From positions 1-25,024 of the forward strand of contig JAKVCE010000005.1 in NCBI GenBank assembly GCA_022447405.1: a stretch of DNA of 25,024 bases, read 5' to 3'. This document shows, piece after piece, positions 1 to 8,216 of the stretch. A model generated the notes under the pieces. It searched no databases and had not been told where the DNA came from. It saw only the letters and a list, made by a program, of their open reading frames with translations. Source of the DNA: Planctomycetota bacterium. Lineage in GTDB: Bacteria > Planctomycetota > UBA1135 > GCA-002686595. The translations under genes and the position numbers were made by a program. The first letter of the stretch is position 1. Each line of letters begins with the position of its first letter.

Positions 1-1701
1 GCAGACCCTGCCTGGCCCATCGGGCGCTTCACTACCTCTGCGGGTGCATATGTAGACCCCGCTTGGGCCAAGCTCGAGTTCGGCTTCGGCGTCGACGGCT
101 TCACAAAGAGCTCGTCCACGGTCACCCCAGGGAGCCTCCTCAACTGGAACCCTTCAGGCAGGACCCTCCGGACCCCGACCTTCCTGCCGGAGCACGGCCT
201 GGTCCACTACCTCGTCCGAGGCCCAGGCCGCTGCTTCGCCGCCATCGACTCGCACCGGATCATCGCCGGGCCGCTGCATGGCCAAACCATCAAGCGCTTC
301 GAGGCAGTGCGCGGGTGGCGATGGGAGACCCATGACCTGAGGAGATATGTCGGACACAAGGTCCACCTTGAGTTCACGCCCGTCGAGGGAGCCACGGACT
401 TCGCCGTCGCCCTCGTCGTAGAGGGCCCCACGCGACCCGCTGATCCCGCGGAGTGGAGCTTGGGGCTCGGAGGCGCAGACGCTGACGGGTTCGCTGCCTC
501 CTTCGCCGAGAGCCTCGACCGAGCCGCCCAGAGCTTGACCGCTCCGGAGCCTCCTCAAGGAGAGGAGGGCAGAGATGCCGCGGCGCTCCTCGACTGGATC
601 GCGCTCCATCCTGAGCTCTTCCCCGAGGTAGACGAGGGCGCGCTCAGCCGCGCCGCAGCACCGCACATCGAACGGCGCATCGCGCTCCTCAACAAGATCG
701 ACACTCAGTCTCGCGCTGCGCCCGCCATGCTTGACGGGAGCGGCGTGAACGAGCGCGTCTTCATCCGCGGCAACCACACCACCCCGGGAGAGTTCGCCCC
801 ACGGCGCCTCCCCGTCGCGCTGCCTGACTCTGAGCCCATCGAGGCGGCCGGCAGCGGACGCCTTGAGCTCGCGCGCCGGCTCACGAAGCGAGAGAACCCG
901 CTCGTAGCTCGCGTGATGGCGAACCGCATCTGGCATCACCTCTTCGGGCGCGGGATCGTGAGCTCGGTGGACGACTTCGGAAAGCAAGGGACCACCCCGA
1001 CGCACCCTGAGCTCCTCGATCACCTCGCGAACCGCTTCGTCGGCGAGGGTTGGTCTATGAAGAGCTTGGTGCGGGGCATCGTCCTCTCCTCTACGTATCG
1101 CCAGTCCGTCGGAGGGGACCCGCGCGGTCTTGAGCTAGACCCGGACAACCTGCTCCTCGGCCGCTCGCCGGTCCGGCGCCTCGAGGCGGAGGCCATCCGC
1201 GACGGCGCCCTCGCCGTCTCAGGCGCCCTCGACAAGACCCTGTATGGCCCGAGCGTCCCCGTCCACCTCGACCCCTTCATGGAGGGACGCGGGAGACCTG
1301 GGAAGAGCGGTCCCGTCGACGGAGAGCGCAGGCGCAGCCTCTACATCTCCGTCCCGAGGAACTTCCTCTCCCCCTTCTTCAAGGTCTTCGACCGGCCCAT
1401 CCCCTTCACGACGCAGGGCAAGCGCAGCGTCTCCAACGTCCCCGCGCAGTCACTCACCATGATGAACGACCCGCTCTTTGAGGAGCTCGCTGAGCGCTGG
1501 GCGAAGCGCCTCCTCCAAGAGGGTGAAGCGACAGCGCCGGAGCGGATCGAGGCCCTCTACCTAGAGGCCTTCTCTAGGGAGCCGACCGCCGATGAGACTG
1601 AGCGGCTGCTGGCCTTCCTCGACGGCCGCGACGACGAGGACGCGTGGGCGGACGTCTGCCACGTCCTCTATAACGTGAAGGAGTTCATCTTCCTCAACTA
1701 G
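1..1701 (+). CDS. PSD1/DUF1553 domain protein, 5'-truncated by window edge
   Basis: Frame 1 is open from the first base to the TAG at 1699-1701, so the start lies outside the window and 566 residues are visible. The DUF1553 (PSD1) domain fills roughly visible residues 285-560. Its hallmarks are 'ANRIWHHLFGRGIV', 'DDFGKQGTTPTHPELLDHLA', 'LSSTYRQS' and, near the end, 'NVPAQSLTMMNDP'. Residues 1-145 look like a beta-rich, ligand-binding-type insert, as often found in the large planctomycete PSD1 proteins; that insert assignment is inference from composition. In this family a DUF1549 and often a cytochrome c domain precede this part, presumably off the left edge. PSD1 proteins are exported and nearly always sit next to a DUF1501 gene, as here, with only two bases between them. 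Their biochemical role is not established. Family assignment is firm; function is unknown. Confidence 0.93.
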   Translation, partial: ADPAWPIGRFTTSAGAYVDPAWAKLEFGFGVDGFTKSSSTVTPGSLLNWNPSGRTLRTPTFLPEHGLVHYLVRGPGRCFAAIDSHRIIAGPLHGQTIKRFEAVRGWRWETHDLRRYVGHKVHLEFTPVEGATDFAVALVVEGPTRPADPAEWSLGLGGADADGFAASFAESLDRAAQSLTAPEPPQGEEGRDAAALLDWIALHPELFPEVDEGALSRAAAPHIERRIALLNKIDTQSRAAPAMLDGSGVNERVFIRGNHTTPGEFAPRRLPVALPDSEPIEAAGSGRLELARRLTKRENPLVARVMANRIWHHLFGRGIVSSVDDFGKQGTTPTHPELLDHLANRFVGEGWSMKSLVRGIVLSSTYRQSVGGDPRGLELDPDNLLLGRSPVRRLEAEAIRDGALAVSGALDKTLYGPSVPVHLDPFMEGRGRPGKSGPVDGERRRSLYISVPRNFLSPFFKVFDRPIPFTTQGKRSVSNVPAQSLTMMNDPLFEELAERWAKRLLQEGEATAPERIEALYLEAFSREPTADETERLLAFLDGRDDEDAWADVCHVLYNVKEFIFLN

Positions 1702-1703
1702 TC

Positions 1704-3134
1704 ATGAGCGGCGCGATGAGACATCACTCCACCTGGTCCCGGCGAGAGCTCTTGCGGCGAACCTGCTGCGGGTTCGGAGGCGTCGCGCTCTCCAGCCTGT
1801 TGGCCGACCGCGCCTACGCCGGCTTGCTTCGGGATGGAGAGAACCCGCTGAGCCCGCGGCCGACGCACTTCCCCGCGAGCGCCGAGCGCGTGATCTTCCT
1901 CTATATGGACGGCGCTCCCTCTCAGATCGACACCTTCGACCCGAAGCCGCGGCTTGAGAAGGAGAGCGGGCAGCCGATCGGGATCAAGGTCCCCAAGACG
2001 CAGTTTGATGATGTCGGCGGGATCCTGCCCTCACCCTGGAAGTTCAATCAGTACGGCGAGAGCGGGCTCTGGATCAGCGACCTCTTCCCGCACCTCTCTA
2101 AGCACGCCGACGACCTGTGCGTCGTGCGCTCGATGACCTCAAAGTTCCCGGAGCACACGAACGCCAACTACTTCCTCCACACCGGGAGCGGCCTGCAAGG
2201 GAGGCCGAGCATGGGCTCTTGGCTCACATACGGGCTCGGGAGCGAGTCGAGCGACCTCCCAGGCTTCATCGTCCTGAACGGCGGGCTCATCCCTCCGGGC
2301 GGACTAGACAACTTCAACTCGGGCTACCTGCCCGCGAGCTTCCAAGGCTCCGTCTTCAAGCGCGGCGCTCAGCCCGTCGCCAACCTGAACTCCACCCGCG
2401 ACTCCAAGGAGGTCCAGCGCGCCAAGCTCGACCTCCTCGGCGACCTCGACGAGCGCGCGCTCGAGCGGGCGGGCAGTGACGGAGAGGTCGAGACCGCGAT
2501 CACGAACTACGAGCTCGCGTTCCGAATGCAGGCCGCGGTCCCTGAGCTCATGGACCTCAGCGACGAGACCCAGCTGACGAAGAAGATCTACGGCCTCGAG
2601 GCGCCCGACCCGCACACGCGCACCTACGGCACGATGTGCCTCTTAGCGAGGCGGCTCGCCGAGCGCGGCGTGCGCTTCATCGAGCTCACCTGCCCTGGCG
2701 TCGGACATGACCGCTGGGACCAACACCAGAACCTGAAGCAAGGTCACGAGGACAACGCTCGCGCGGTGGACCACGGCATCTCAGGGCTCCTCACAGACCT
2801 CAAGGCCAGAGGACTCCTCGACTCGACGCTCGTCGTCTTCTCCGGCGAGTTCGGCCGCACCCCGATGGCGCAGGGCTCAGACGGGCGCGACCACAACCCC
2901 CACGGCTTCTCCATGTGGATGGCCGGCGGCGGCGTGAAGGCCGGGCAGGCTTACGGCTCCACGGATGAGTACGGCTACTACGCCATCGAGAACAAGATGG
3001 AGATGCACGACCTCCACGCGACGATGCTGCACCTGCTCGGGCTCGATCATGAGCGCCTCACCTACCGCTTCTCGAGCCGCGACATGCGCCTCACAGACGT
3101 GCACGGCCACGTCTTCCACGACCTGATCGCGTAG
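1704..3134 (+). CDS. DUF1501 family Tat-exported protein
   Basis: This 476-residue protein belongs to DUF1501, a family related to the alkaline-phosphatase/sulfatase superfamily. A Tat signal is visible: S12-R13-R14-E-L-L, a hydrophobic stretch, then an Ala-Tyr-Ala cleavage site near residue 39. Family motifs are 'YMDGAPSQIDTFDP' near the N-terminus, 'GHDRWDQHQN' in the middle and, towards the end, 'FSGEFGRTP' followed by 'GRDHNPHGFSMWMAGGG', which carries likely metal ligands (D, H, H). The ATG at 1704 lies two bases after the PSD1 stop. A second ATG at 1716 would also keep the Tat motif. AAGGAG at 1678-1683 is too far upstream (20 bases) to be a normal ribosome site, so translation is probably coupled to the PSD1 gene. 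DUF1501 and PSD1 genes come as pairs in planctomycetes and verrucomicrobia, often near polysaccharide-degradation genes. No substrate can be named. Confidence 0.95.
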   Translation: MSGAMRHHSTWSRRELLRRTCCGFGGVALSSLLADRAYAGLLRDGENPLSPRPTHFPASAERVIFLYMDGAPSQIDTFDPKPRLEKESGQPIGIKVPKTQFDDVGGILPSPWKFNQYGESGLWISDLFPHLSKHADDLCVVRSMTSKFPEHTNANYFLHTGSGLQGRPSMGSWLTYGLGSESSDLPGFIVLNGGLIPPGGLDNFNSGYLPASFQGSVFKRGAQPVANLNSTRDSKEVQRAKLDLLGDLDERALERAGSDGEVETAITNYELAFRMQAAVPELMDLSDETQLTKKIYGLEAPDPHTRTYGTMCLLARRLAERGVRFIELTCPGVGHDRWDQHQNLKQGHEDNARAVDHGISGLLTDLKARGLLDSTLVVFSGEFGRTPMAQGSDGRDHNPHGFSMWMAGGGVKAGQAYGSTDEYGYYAIENKMEMHDLHATMLHLLGLDHERLTYRFSSRDMRLTDVHGHVFHDLIA

Positions 3135-3147
3135 CGCCACCCGCCGC

Positions 3148-3169
3148 CCAAGAACAGTGAGCTTCTTGG
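3148..3169 (+). other. Short intergenic stem-loop
   Basis: CCAAGAA (3148-3154) and TTCTTGG (3163-3169) form a perfect 7-base-pair inverted repeat around an 8-base loop. It lies between the DUF1501 stop and the ribosome site of the cytochrome gene. No T-run follows, so it is not a classical intrinsic terminator. It may be an mRNA stability or processing element, or chance. The in-frame GTG at 3157 falls in the loop, which argues against that start. Confidence 0.4.
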
Positions 3170-3183
3170 TACCTTGTGCCTCC

Positions 3184-3189
3184 AAGGAG
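3184..3189 (+). promoter_or_regulatory. Shine-Dalgarno site setting a TTG start
   Basis: AAGGAG ends six bases before a TTG codon at 3196, in frame with the cytochrome gene. This is a near-ideal spacing. The only upstream alternative, GTG at 3157, has no such site. Starting at TTG also puts the hydrophobic signal segment at the very N-terminus. Confidence 0.7.
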
Positions 3190-3195
3190 TCTCTC

Positions 3196-5931
3196 TTGAT
3201 CGCACTCTCATCTCTCGCTGCCCTCGCCGCGCTCTCCTCACCCCAGGACCCCACGCTCACCGAGGGTCTGCGGCTGGTCCGGGAGCTAGGCTGCGCCGCC
3301 TGCCACACTGCCCCCGCAGAGTACGCCGACCTCATCGCGCCCCCGCCGGGGCCCGACCTCACCAAGGTCGGCGAGCGGATCCTGCCCGACTACTTCCTCG
3401 ACTACCTGATCGATCCGATGGGTCACAAGCCCGGGTCAAGGATGCCTAACCTGTTCGCCGGCCGGGACGAGAACCCCCGCACAGCCTGGAGCATGGCGCG
3501 CGCGCTCCCTCACTTCCTCGGCAACTTAGGCGACCCGATCGACACCACGCCAGTGCCCACGAGCAACGCCGAGCTCGAGCGCGGGCGGCAGCTCTTCCAC
3601 GGGGTCGGCTGTGTCGCGTGTCACTCTCCCCTTGAGACCCCTGAGGACCTCGAGCTCCCGTGGTGGGAGTTTGAGACGCCGCCCACCTTTGACGCCCTCG
3701 CCAACACCCCTGAGCTCGGGGATGTCGTACACCTCGGCGACCTCTCGAAGAAGACCACCGTCAGGGCCCTCACCAAGTTCCTCCTCTCGCCCCACGACGC
3801 GCGCCCCGCCGGGCGCATGCCAGACATGGGCCTAGACGAGGCGGACGCGAAGGCGATCGCCGCCTACTTGCTGCGGCATCAGCTGATCGAGTCTGCGACG
3901 GCTCCAGGGCTGCGCTACGAGTACTTTGAGGAGCCCGGCCTCGAGACGGTCATGACGCTCGATGAGTACACCGCAGTCCGCACCGGCTCGATCGAGACGA
4001 TCGACAAGCTGCCCGAGAACCGCGGGGACAACTTCTGCTTCCGCTTCACCGGCGAGGTCAACGTCCCCGAGACCGGCGAGTGGACCTTCTACCTCAAGTC
4101 GGACGACGGCTCGCGCCTCTGGATCGATGGCAAAGAGCTCATCGACAACGACGGCAACCACGCCCCCACGGAGCGCTCCGGCAAGCGCGCCCTCGAGGCT
4201 GGCCTGCACTCCATCGAGGTGCGGATGTTCGAGCGGGGCGGAGGAGAGATGGTCGAGCTGCAGTGGGAGGGCCCTGGGGTCTCGCGCGGGTTCCTGAGCC
4301 CTGACGTGCTCTCGCACTCCTCCATCGCCCTCGGGCCGCCCACTTCCTCCTTCGAGCTCCACCCGGAGGCCATCCGGGTCGGCACGAAGACCTTCTCCAA
4401 GCTCCGCTGCTTCGCCTGTCATGAGACTGGAGTGCCCCACACCGAGCAGCGCCCGATCCCTGGCATCGCCCAGCTCGACATCTCCAAGCCGCGCAGCTGC
4501 ATCGGGACTGACATCAACCCGACGATCCCCCTCTACGACATCAGCCAGCCCGAGATCGACGCGATCATGTTCGCGATCGACGCCATCCAGCAGGGCGAGG
4601 AGCTCGCGCACACGACCGGGAGCGAGCTGGAGGCCCTGCGCTGCACGGCCTGCCACGACCGCGGCGGCGTCGGCGGCCCCGCGGCGGCTCGACGCGTCTG
4701 GTTCGAGGTCGTGGGCGACGCAGACATCGGTGACGAGGGCCGCATCCCCCCGACCCTCGAAGGGGTCGGCGCGAAGCTCCGCCCGGACTGGCTGAAGACC
4801 GTGCTGCTCGACGGCGGGACCGCGCGGCCCTACATGAAGACGCGCATGCCTCAGTACGGTCACGACCTCGTCGCGCACCTCGCCGACGCCTTCTTAGAGG
4901 AAGACAGCGCAGGCGGCGTGGACAAGCTGACTGAGATCGATGAGGTCGAGATCGGCCATGGCCAGCGCCTCGTCGGCACCGACGGGCTCGGCTGCATCAA
5001 CTGCCACACCTTCGCGGGTCATGAGTCCCTCGGCGTCCCGGCGACGGACATGTCGGCCATGTACACGCGCCTCAACCAGGCGTGGTTCCACAAGCTGCTC
5101 GTGGACCCCGTCGCGCTGAAGATGAACACCCGCATGCCGGACTTCTGGCTGAACGGGAAGAGCCCCGTCACGGACATCCACGACGGCGACATCGACAAGC
5201 AGATCGAGGCCATCTGGAGCTACCTCTCCCTCGGAGAGGCCGCGCCCTACCCCAAGGGGCTCTTGAGCTCACCGGGTGAGTTCGAGCTCACGCCGACGGA
5301 GGGGCCGATCCACACCGGCGTGTTCATGCGCGACATGAGCCCGCGGACCTTGGTCATCGGAACACCTCAACGCATCCACTACGCCTTCGACATGATGAAC
5401 TCCCGCCTCGGCCGGGCCTGGGCGGGGAAGTACTTCGACGCCGCCGGGACCTGGAAGGGTCGCGCGGGCCAGCTCGAGGTGCCGCCCGTGCCCTGGATCG
5501 ACTTCGCCCCCGACGCGCCCTTCGCCCTCCTCGCGGAGGAGACCGCGAGCTGGCCGAGCGAGATGGGCCGTGACGCGGGCTACCGCTCCTTGGGCAGGAC
5601 CATGGACGAGTCGGACATGCCGACCTTCCGGTACTCGCTCAATGACGTCGTCATCGAGGAGACCGTGCGACCCGAGCTGCGGCTCGGCGGCGCTCGCCTC
5701 GTCCGCTCCTTCTCCATAGGAGGCCAGGTGAACGACGGGGCCACGCTCTACATGCGAGCAGACCGAGGCTCCATCGAAGCCCGCGACGGCGAATGGCTGC
5801 GTGACGGAGAGCTGAGCGTTCAGGTCTCCAGAGGAGGACGCGCCCTCCTGCGCGGCGAAGCTGACGCAGCTGAGCTCCTCATCCAGATCAACGAGCTCCC
5901 CGCCAACATCGAGGTGACCTACACATGGTGA
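3196..5931 (+). CDS. Exported pentahaem c-type cytochrome with PA14 domain
   Basis: With the TTG start this protein has 911 residues and opens with a short hydrophobic signal sequence (IALSSLAALAAL). Five CxxCH haem-attachment motifs are visible: CAACH (33), CVACH (139), CFACH (405), CTACH (483) and CINCH (600). Met-containing 'RMP' motifs, likely distal haem ligands, follow four of them (about residues 83, 208, 551 and 647). None follows the third haem (405). A PA14 domain occupies roughly 237-359, with 'SDDGSRLWIDGKELIDNDG' and the closing 'VELQWEGPG'; PA14 domains commonly bind carbohydrate. The last 220 residues look like a beta-rich domain I do not recognise. The gene overlaps the following propeller gene by seven bases, so the two are probably made together as periplasmic electron-transfer partners. 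The exact donor and acceptor are not visible. An alternative GTG start at 3157 would add 13 residues. Confidence 0.88.
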   Translation: MIALSSLAALAALSSPQDPTLTEGLRLVRELGCAACHTAPAEYADLIAPPPGPDLTKVGERILPDYFLDYLIDPMGHKPGSRMPNLFAGRDENPRTAWSMARALPHFLGNLGDPIDTTPVPTSNAELERGRQLFHGVGCVACHSPLETPEDLELPWWEFETPPTFDALANTPELGDVVHLGDLSKKTTVRALTKFLLSPHDARPAGRMPDMGLDEADAKAIAAYLLRHQLIESATAPGLRYEYFEEPGLETVMTLDEYTAVRTGSIETIDKLPENRGDNFCFRFTGEVNVPETGEWTFYLKSDDGSRLWIDGKELIDNDGNHAPTERSGKRALEAGLHSIEVRMFERGGGEMVELQWEGPGVSRGFLSPDVLSHSSIALGPPTSSFELHPEAIRVGTKTFSKLRCFACHETGVPHTEQRPIPGIAQLDISKPRSCIGTDINPTIPLYDISQPEIDAIMFAIDAIQQGEELAHTTGSELEALRCTACHDRGGVGGPAAARRVWFEVVGDADIGDEGRIPPTLEGVGAKLRPDWLKTVLLDGGTARPYMKTRMPQYGHDLVAHLADAFLEEDSAGGVDKLTEIDEVEIGHGQRLVGTDGLGCINCHTFAGHESLGVPATDMSAMYTRLNQAWFHKLLVDPVALKMNTRMPDFWLNGKSPVTDIHDGDIDKQIEAIWSYLSLGEAAPYPKGLLSSPGEFELTPTEGPIHTGVFMRDMSPRTLVIGTPQRIHYAFDMMNSRLGRAWAGKYFDAAGTWKGRAGQLEVPPVPWIDFAPDAPFALLAEETASWPSEMGRDAGYRSLGRTMDESDMPTFRYSLNDVVIEETVRPELRLGGARLVRSFSIGGQVNDGATLYMRADRGSIEARDGEWLRDGELSVQVSRGGRALLRGEADAAELLIQINELPANIEVTYTW
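5911..5917 (+). promoter_or_regulatory. Shine-Dalgarno site inside the cytochrome gene
   Basis: GAGGTGA, a seven-base match to the anti-SD complement, ends seven bases before the ATG at 5925. It lies within the last codons of the cytochrome gene. It fixes the start of the propeller gene and shows that the seven-base overlap is genuine. Confidence 0.75.
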
Positions 5932-7370
5932 TCACAACGACCCTCTGCGCCCTGGCTCTCTCGCTCCCGGCTGGAGAGGAGGACTTCTACGAGATCGTGA
6001 CCATCCCGATCCCCGAGGACATCGTCCTCGAGGTCAGCGGGATCGAGGTCCTCAAGGACGGGACCGCCCTCGTCGCGACCCGGCGCGGGAACGTCTACAG
6101 CGTCACCGGCGCGTGGGAAGACGACGCCAGCAACGCGCAGTTCAACCTCTTCGCGCAAGGGCTCCAGGAGCCCCTCGGCCTCCTCGACCACGACGGCTGG
6201 GTCTACGTCATGCAGCGCGGCGAGCTCTCTCGCATGCGCGACACGCGCGGCGACGGACGGGTCGATGAGCTCGAGACGATCTGCGACCTGATCCCGATCA
6301 GCGGCAACTACCACGAGTACAACTTCGGCCCCGTGATCGGTCCGGACGGCAACTTCTGGGTGACCACCAACAAGCCCTTCGGCGGCGAGCCCTTCGGGCG
6401 CGCGGAGTGGCGCGGCTTCACCATGAGCATCACGGCTGACGGCCAGATGATCCCCACCTGCTCTGGCCTGCGCTCCCCCGCCGGCGTCGAGGCGAGCCCT
6501 TGGGGAGACGTCTTCTACACGGACAACCAGGGCGAGTGGTGCGGCGCGAGCAAGCTCTCCATCATGCGACCCGGCGACTTCCACGGTCACCCCCACGGCA
6601 TCGGCTCCTGCAAGAACGAGGAGTGGGCCTTCTCCATCGTGGACAACGTCCCGAACGGGAAGCTCTTCCCCGAGGTCAAAGAGGAGATCCCCGAGCTCCG
6701 CATGCCCGCGGTCTGGTTCCCCTACGACAAGATGGGGCGCTCCCCGGCGGGCATGGCCTGGGACATGACCGAGGGCGCGTTCGGCCCCTTCGCCGGACAG
6801 CTCTTCGTCACAGACCAGTACGACGCCTCTGTGCTGCGCGTCGCCCTCGAAGAGGTGAACGGCAACTGGCAGGGCGCGTGCTTCCCCTTCCGGATGGGTC
6901 TGCAGTGCGGCGCGATCCGCTGCGAGTTCGGTCCGGATGACTCGCTCCTCGTCGGCATGACCAACCGCGGCTGGGGCGGCAGGGGCAACAGCCCCTTCGG
7001 GCTGCAGCGCCTGCGCTGGACCGGCGAGACGCCCTTCGAGATCCACACGATGTCCGCCATCCCCGGCGGCTTCCGCCTGCGCTTCACCTCCGAGGTGAAC
7101 CTGGACGTCAGCGCGCACGCGAGCTCCTTCAAGATGAAGAGCTACACCTACAAGCTCCACTCTGGCTACGGCAGCCCCGAGGTGGACGTGAAGGAGCTCA
7201 CCGTCACGGGCGTCGTGGCGAACGAGGACGCGCGCGGGCTCGATGTCATGGTGGACGGGCTGCGCTCGGGCTATGTGCATGAGCTCAGCGCCGAGGGCGT
7301 CGCCTCTGCCGCTGGAGGCTCGCTCCTCCACAAGAAGGCCTACTACACGCTCATCGAGCTCGCCGAGTGA
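5925..7370 (+). CDS. Exported beta-propeller dehydrogenase-like protein
   Basis: This 481-residue protein begins with a short signal-like segment (residues 1-16) and continues as a propeller of repeated blades. Visible blade elements include 'LKDGTALVATRRGNVYSV' (43-60), 'GLQEPLGLLDHDGWVYVMQR' (79-98), 'GPDGNFWVTTNK' (139-150) and 'SPAGVEASPWGDVFYTDNQG' (184-203), then 'PGDFHGHPHG' (216-225). The pattern matches the glucose/sorbosone-dehydrogenase-like and planctomycete 'membrane-bound dehydrogenase' propellers. The last 110 residues form a separate beta-sandwich-like tail, as often seen in these proteins. The gene follows a multi-haem cytochrome with a seven-base overlap, so the simplest reading is an exported oxidoreductase feeding electrons to that cytochrome. 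The cofactor cannot be confirmed from the sequence, and a purely structural or binding role is possible. The TGA at 7368-7370 lies one base from the stop of the convergent YigZ gene, leaving no room for a terminator. Confidence 0.8.
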   Translation: MVITTTLCALALSLPAGEEDFYEIVTIPIPEDIVLEVSGIEVLKDGTALVATRRGNVYSVTGAWEDDASNAQFNLFAQGLQEPLGLLDHDGWVYVMQRGELSRMRDTRGDGRVDELETICDLIPISGNYHEYNFGPVIGPDGNFWVTTNKPFGGEPFGRAEWRGFTMSITADGQMIPTCSGLRSPAGVEASPWGDVFYTDNQGEWCGASKLSIMRPGDFHGHPHGIGSCKNEEWAFSIVDNVPNGKLFPEVKEEIPELRMPAVWFPYDKMGRSPAGMAWDMTEGAFGPFAGQLFVTDQYDASVLRVALEEVNGNWQGACFPFRMGLQCGAIRCEFGPDDSLLVGMTNRGWGGRGNSPFGLQRLRWTGETPFEIHTMSAIPGGFRLRFTSEVNLDVSAHASSFKMKSYTYKLHSGYGSPEVDVKELTVTGVVANEDARGLDVMVDGLRSGYVHELSAEGVASAAGGSLLHKKAYYTLIELAE

Positions 7371-7371
7371 G

Positions 7372-7983
7372 CTAGTCGCCGCGCGTGATCGATGCGCGCG
7401 CGGCGGTGGCCTCTTCTAGGTCCCTCACGAACCCGTCTGCCCTCGCGATGGGGATCTCCAGGACGAGGCGGACCGCCTCGCCATAGTCTGACTCCGTGGG
7501 CTGGAGGCCAGCTCGCGCCAGCACTCCCTGCACCGGTGAGGAGAGGTCATAGTCATGCGTCACCACCACCCGCTCCGTGACGATGACCTCGCGGATCTTC
7601 GCCCGCTCGAGCGCCTCCTTCGCAGCGGAGCCGTAAGCGCGCACCAGCCCGCCGACTCCGAGCTTGGTCCCGCCGAAGTAGCGCGTCACGACGACGACGA
7701 GCTGCGTGACCTCGCTCCCCTCGAGCTGCTTGAGGATCGGCACGCCGGCGGAGCCGGAGGGCTCCCCGTCATCGCTCGAGCGCCAGGTCTCGCCCCCAGG
7801 TCCGAGCCGATATGCCCAGCAGTGGTGCCGCGCGTCGTGGTACTTGGCGCGCATGGCCTCTAAGAAGGCCTGCGCCTCCTCTTCACTCTCCGCGGGTGAC
7901 GCGTCCGCGATGAAGCGGCTCCCCGAGATCTTGTCGATCTCGTGAGAGATGGGCTCGTCGAGGATGCGATAGGACTCGATCAT
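7372..7983 (-). CDS. yigZ: YigZ/IMPACT (UPF0029) family protein
   Basis: The 203-residue protein matches the YigZ/IMPACT family in length and motifs. The UPF0029 signature is clear: 'SSDDGEPSGSAGVPIL' around residues 69-84 and 'VVVTRYFGGTKLGVGGLVRA' around 97-116, with a conserved 'FIADASP' near the start. The N-terminal domain has a ribosomal-S5-like fold. The C-terminal part has the length of the YigZ ferredoxin-like domain. Eukaryotic IMPACT regulates the kinase GCN2; the bacterial role is not settled. The protein is cytosolic, with no signal sequence. The ATG at 7983 has no Shine-Dalgarno site. The gene stands alone on its strand and looks like a housekeeping insertion between two export-related regions. 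Confidence 0.93.
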   Translation of the reverse strand: MIESYRILDEPISHEIDKISGSRFIADASPAESEEEAQAFLEAMRAKYHDARHHCWAYRLGPGGETWRSSDDGEPSGSAGVPILKQLEGSEVTQLVVVVTRYFGGTKLGVGGLVRAYGSAAKEALERAKIREVIVTERVVVTHDYDLSSPVQGVLARAGLQPTESDYGEAVRLVLEIPIARADGFVRDLEEATAARASITRGD

Positions 7984-8216
7984 GAGCGCTGCTGAGAGCT
8001 CGAGCCGCGGGAGCGACTAGTCGTCTCCGATGTAGCTCAAGGCCTCGATCGCTCTGCTCTCAGGTCGGCCTCTGGCGCCCATCGGCGGCGATTATGTGTG
8101 ATCCCCAGAGGTGAATCCACCGAGCCGGATCGCAATCAGGCGCCACCCTAGAGGAGAGGAAAGCGCGCTCTGGGGTGAACACTTCTCCATCTCCGTCGTA
8201 GCCTTGGGTTGCGCCC
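7984..8216. promoter_or_regulatory. Divergent intergenic region yigZ / PI-PLC
   Basis: This 233-base gap separates the divergent starts of yigZ and the phospholipase-like gene and must hold promoters for both. The stretch around 8088-8125 is somewhat richer in A/T (for example ATTATGTGTG). I see no convincing -35/-10 pair. A 21-codon frame (8017-8082, minus) is present but unsupported. Confidence 0.4.

Noticed and set aside
3148..3169. Intrinsic terminator after the DUF1501 gene
   Set aside because: The stem is short, not GC-rich, and no T-run follows.
3157..3195. GTG start for the cytochrome gene
   Set aside because: It has no ribosome site and sits in a hairpin loop, whereas TTG 3196 has AAGGAG at ideal spacing and yields a normal signal peptide.
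5919..7331. Long antisense frame of 470 codons opposite the propeller gene
   Set aside because: It is a GC-rich shadow. Its protein is Ala/Val/Arg/Asp-rich with no domain, while the plus strand encodes a clear propeller.
8017..8082. Possible 21-residue leader peptide upstream of yigZ (minus strand)
   Set aside because: It has no Shine-Dalgarno site and no recognisable features; a frame this short is expected by chance.
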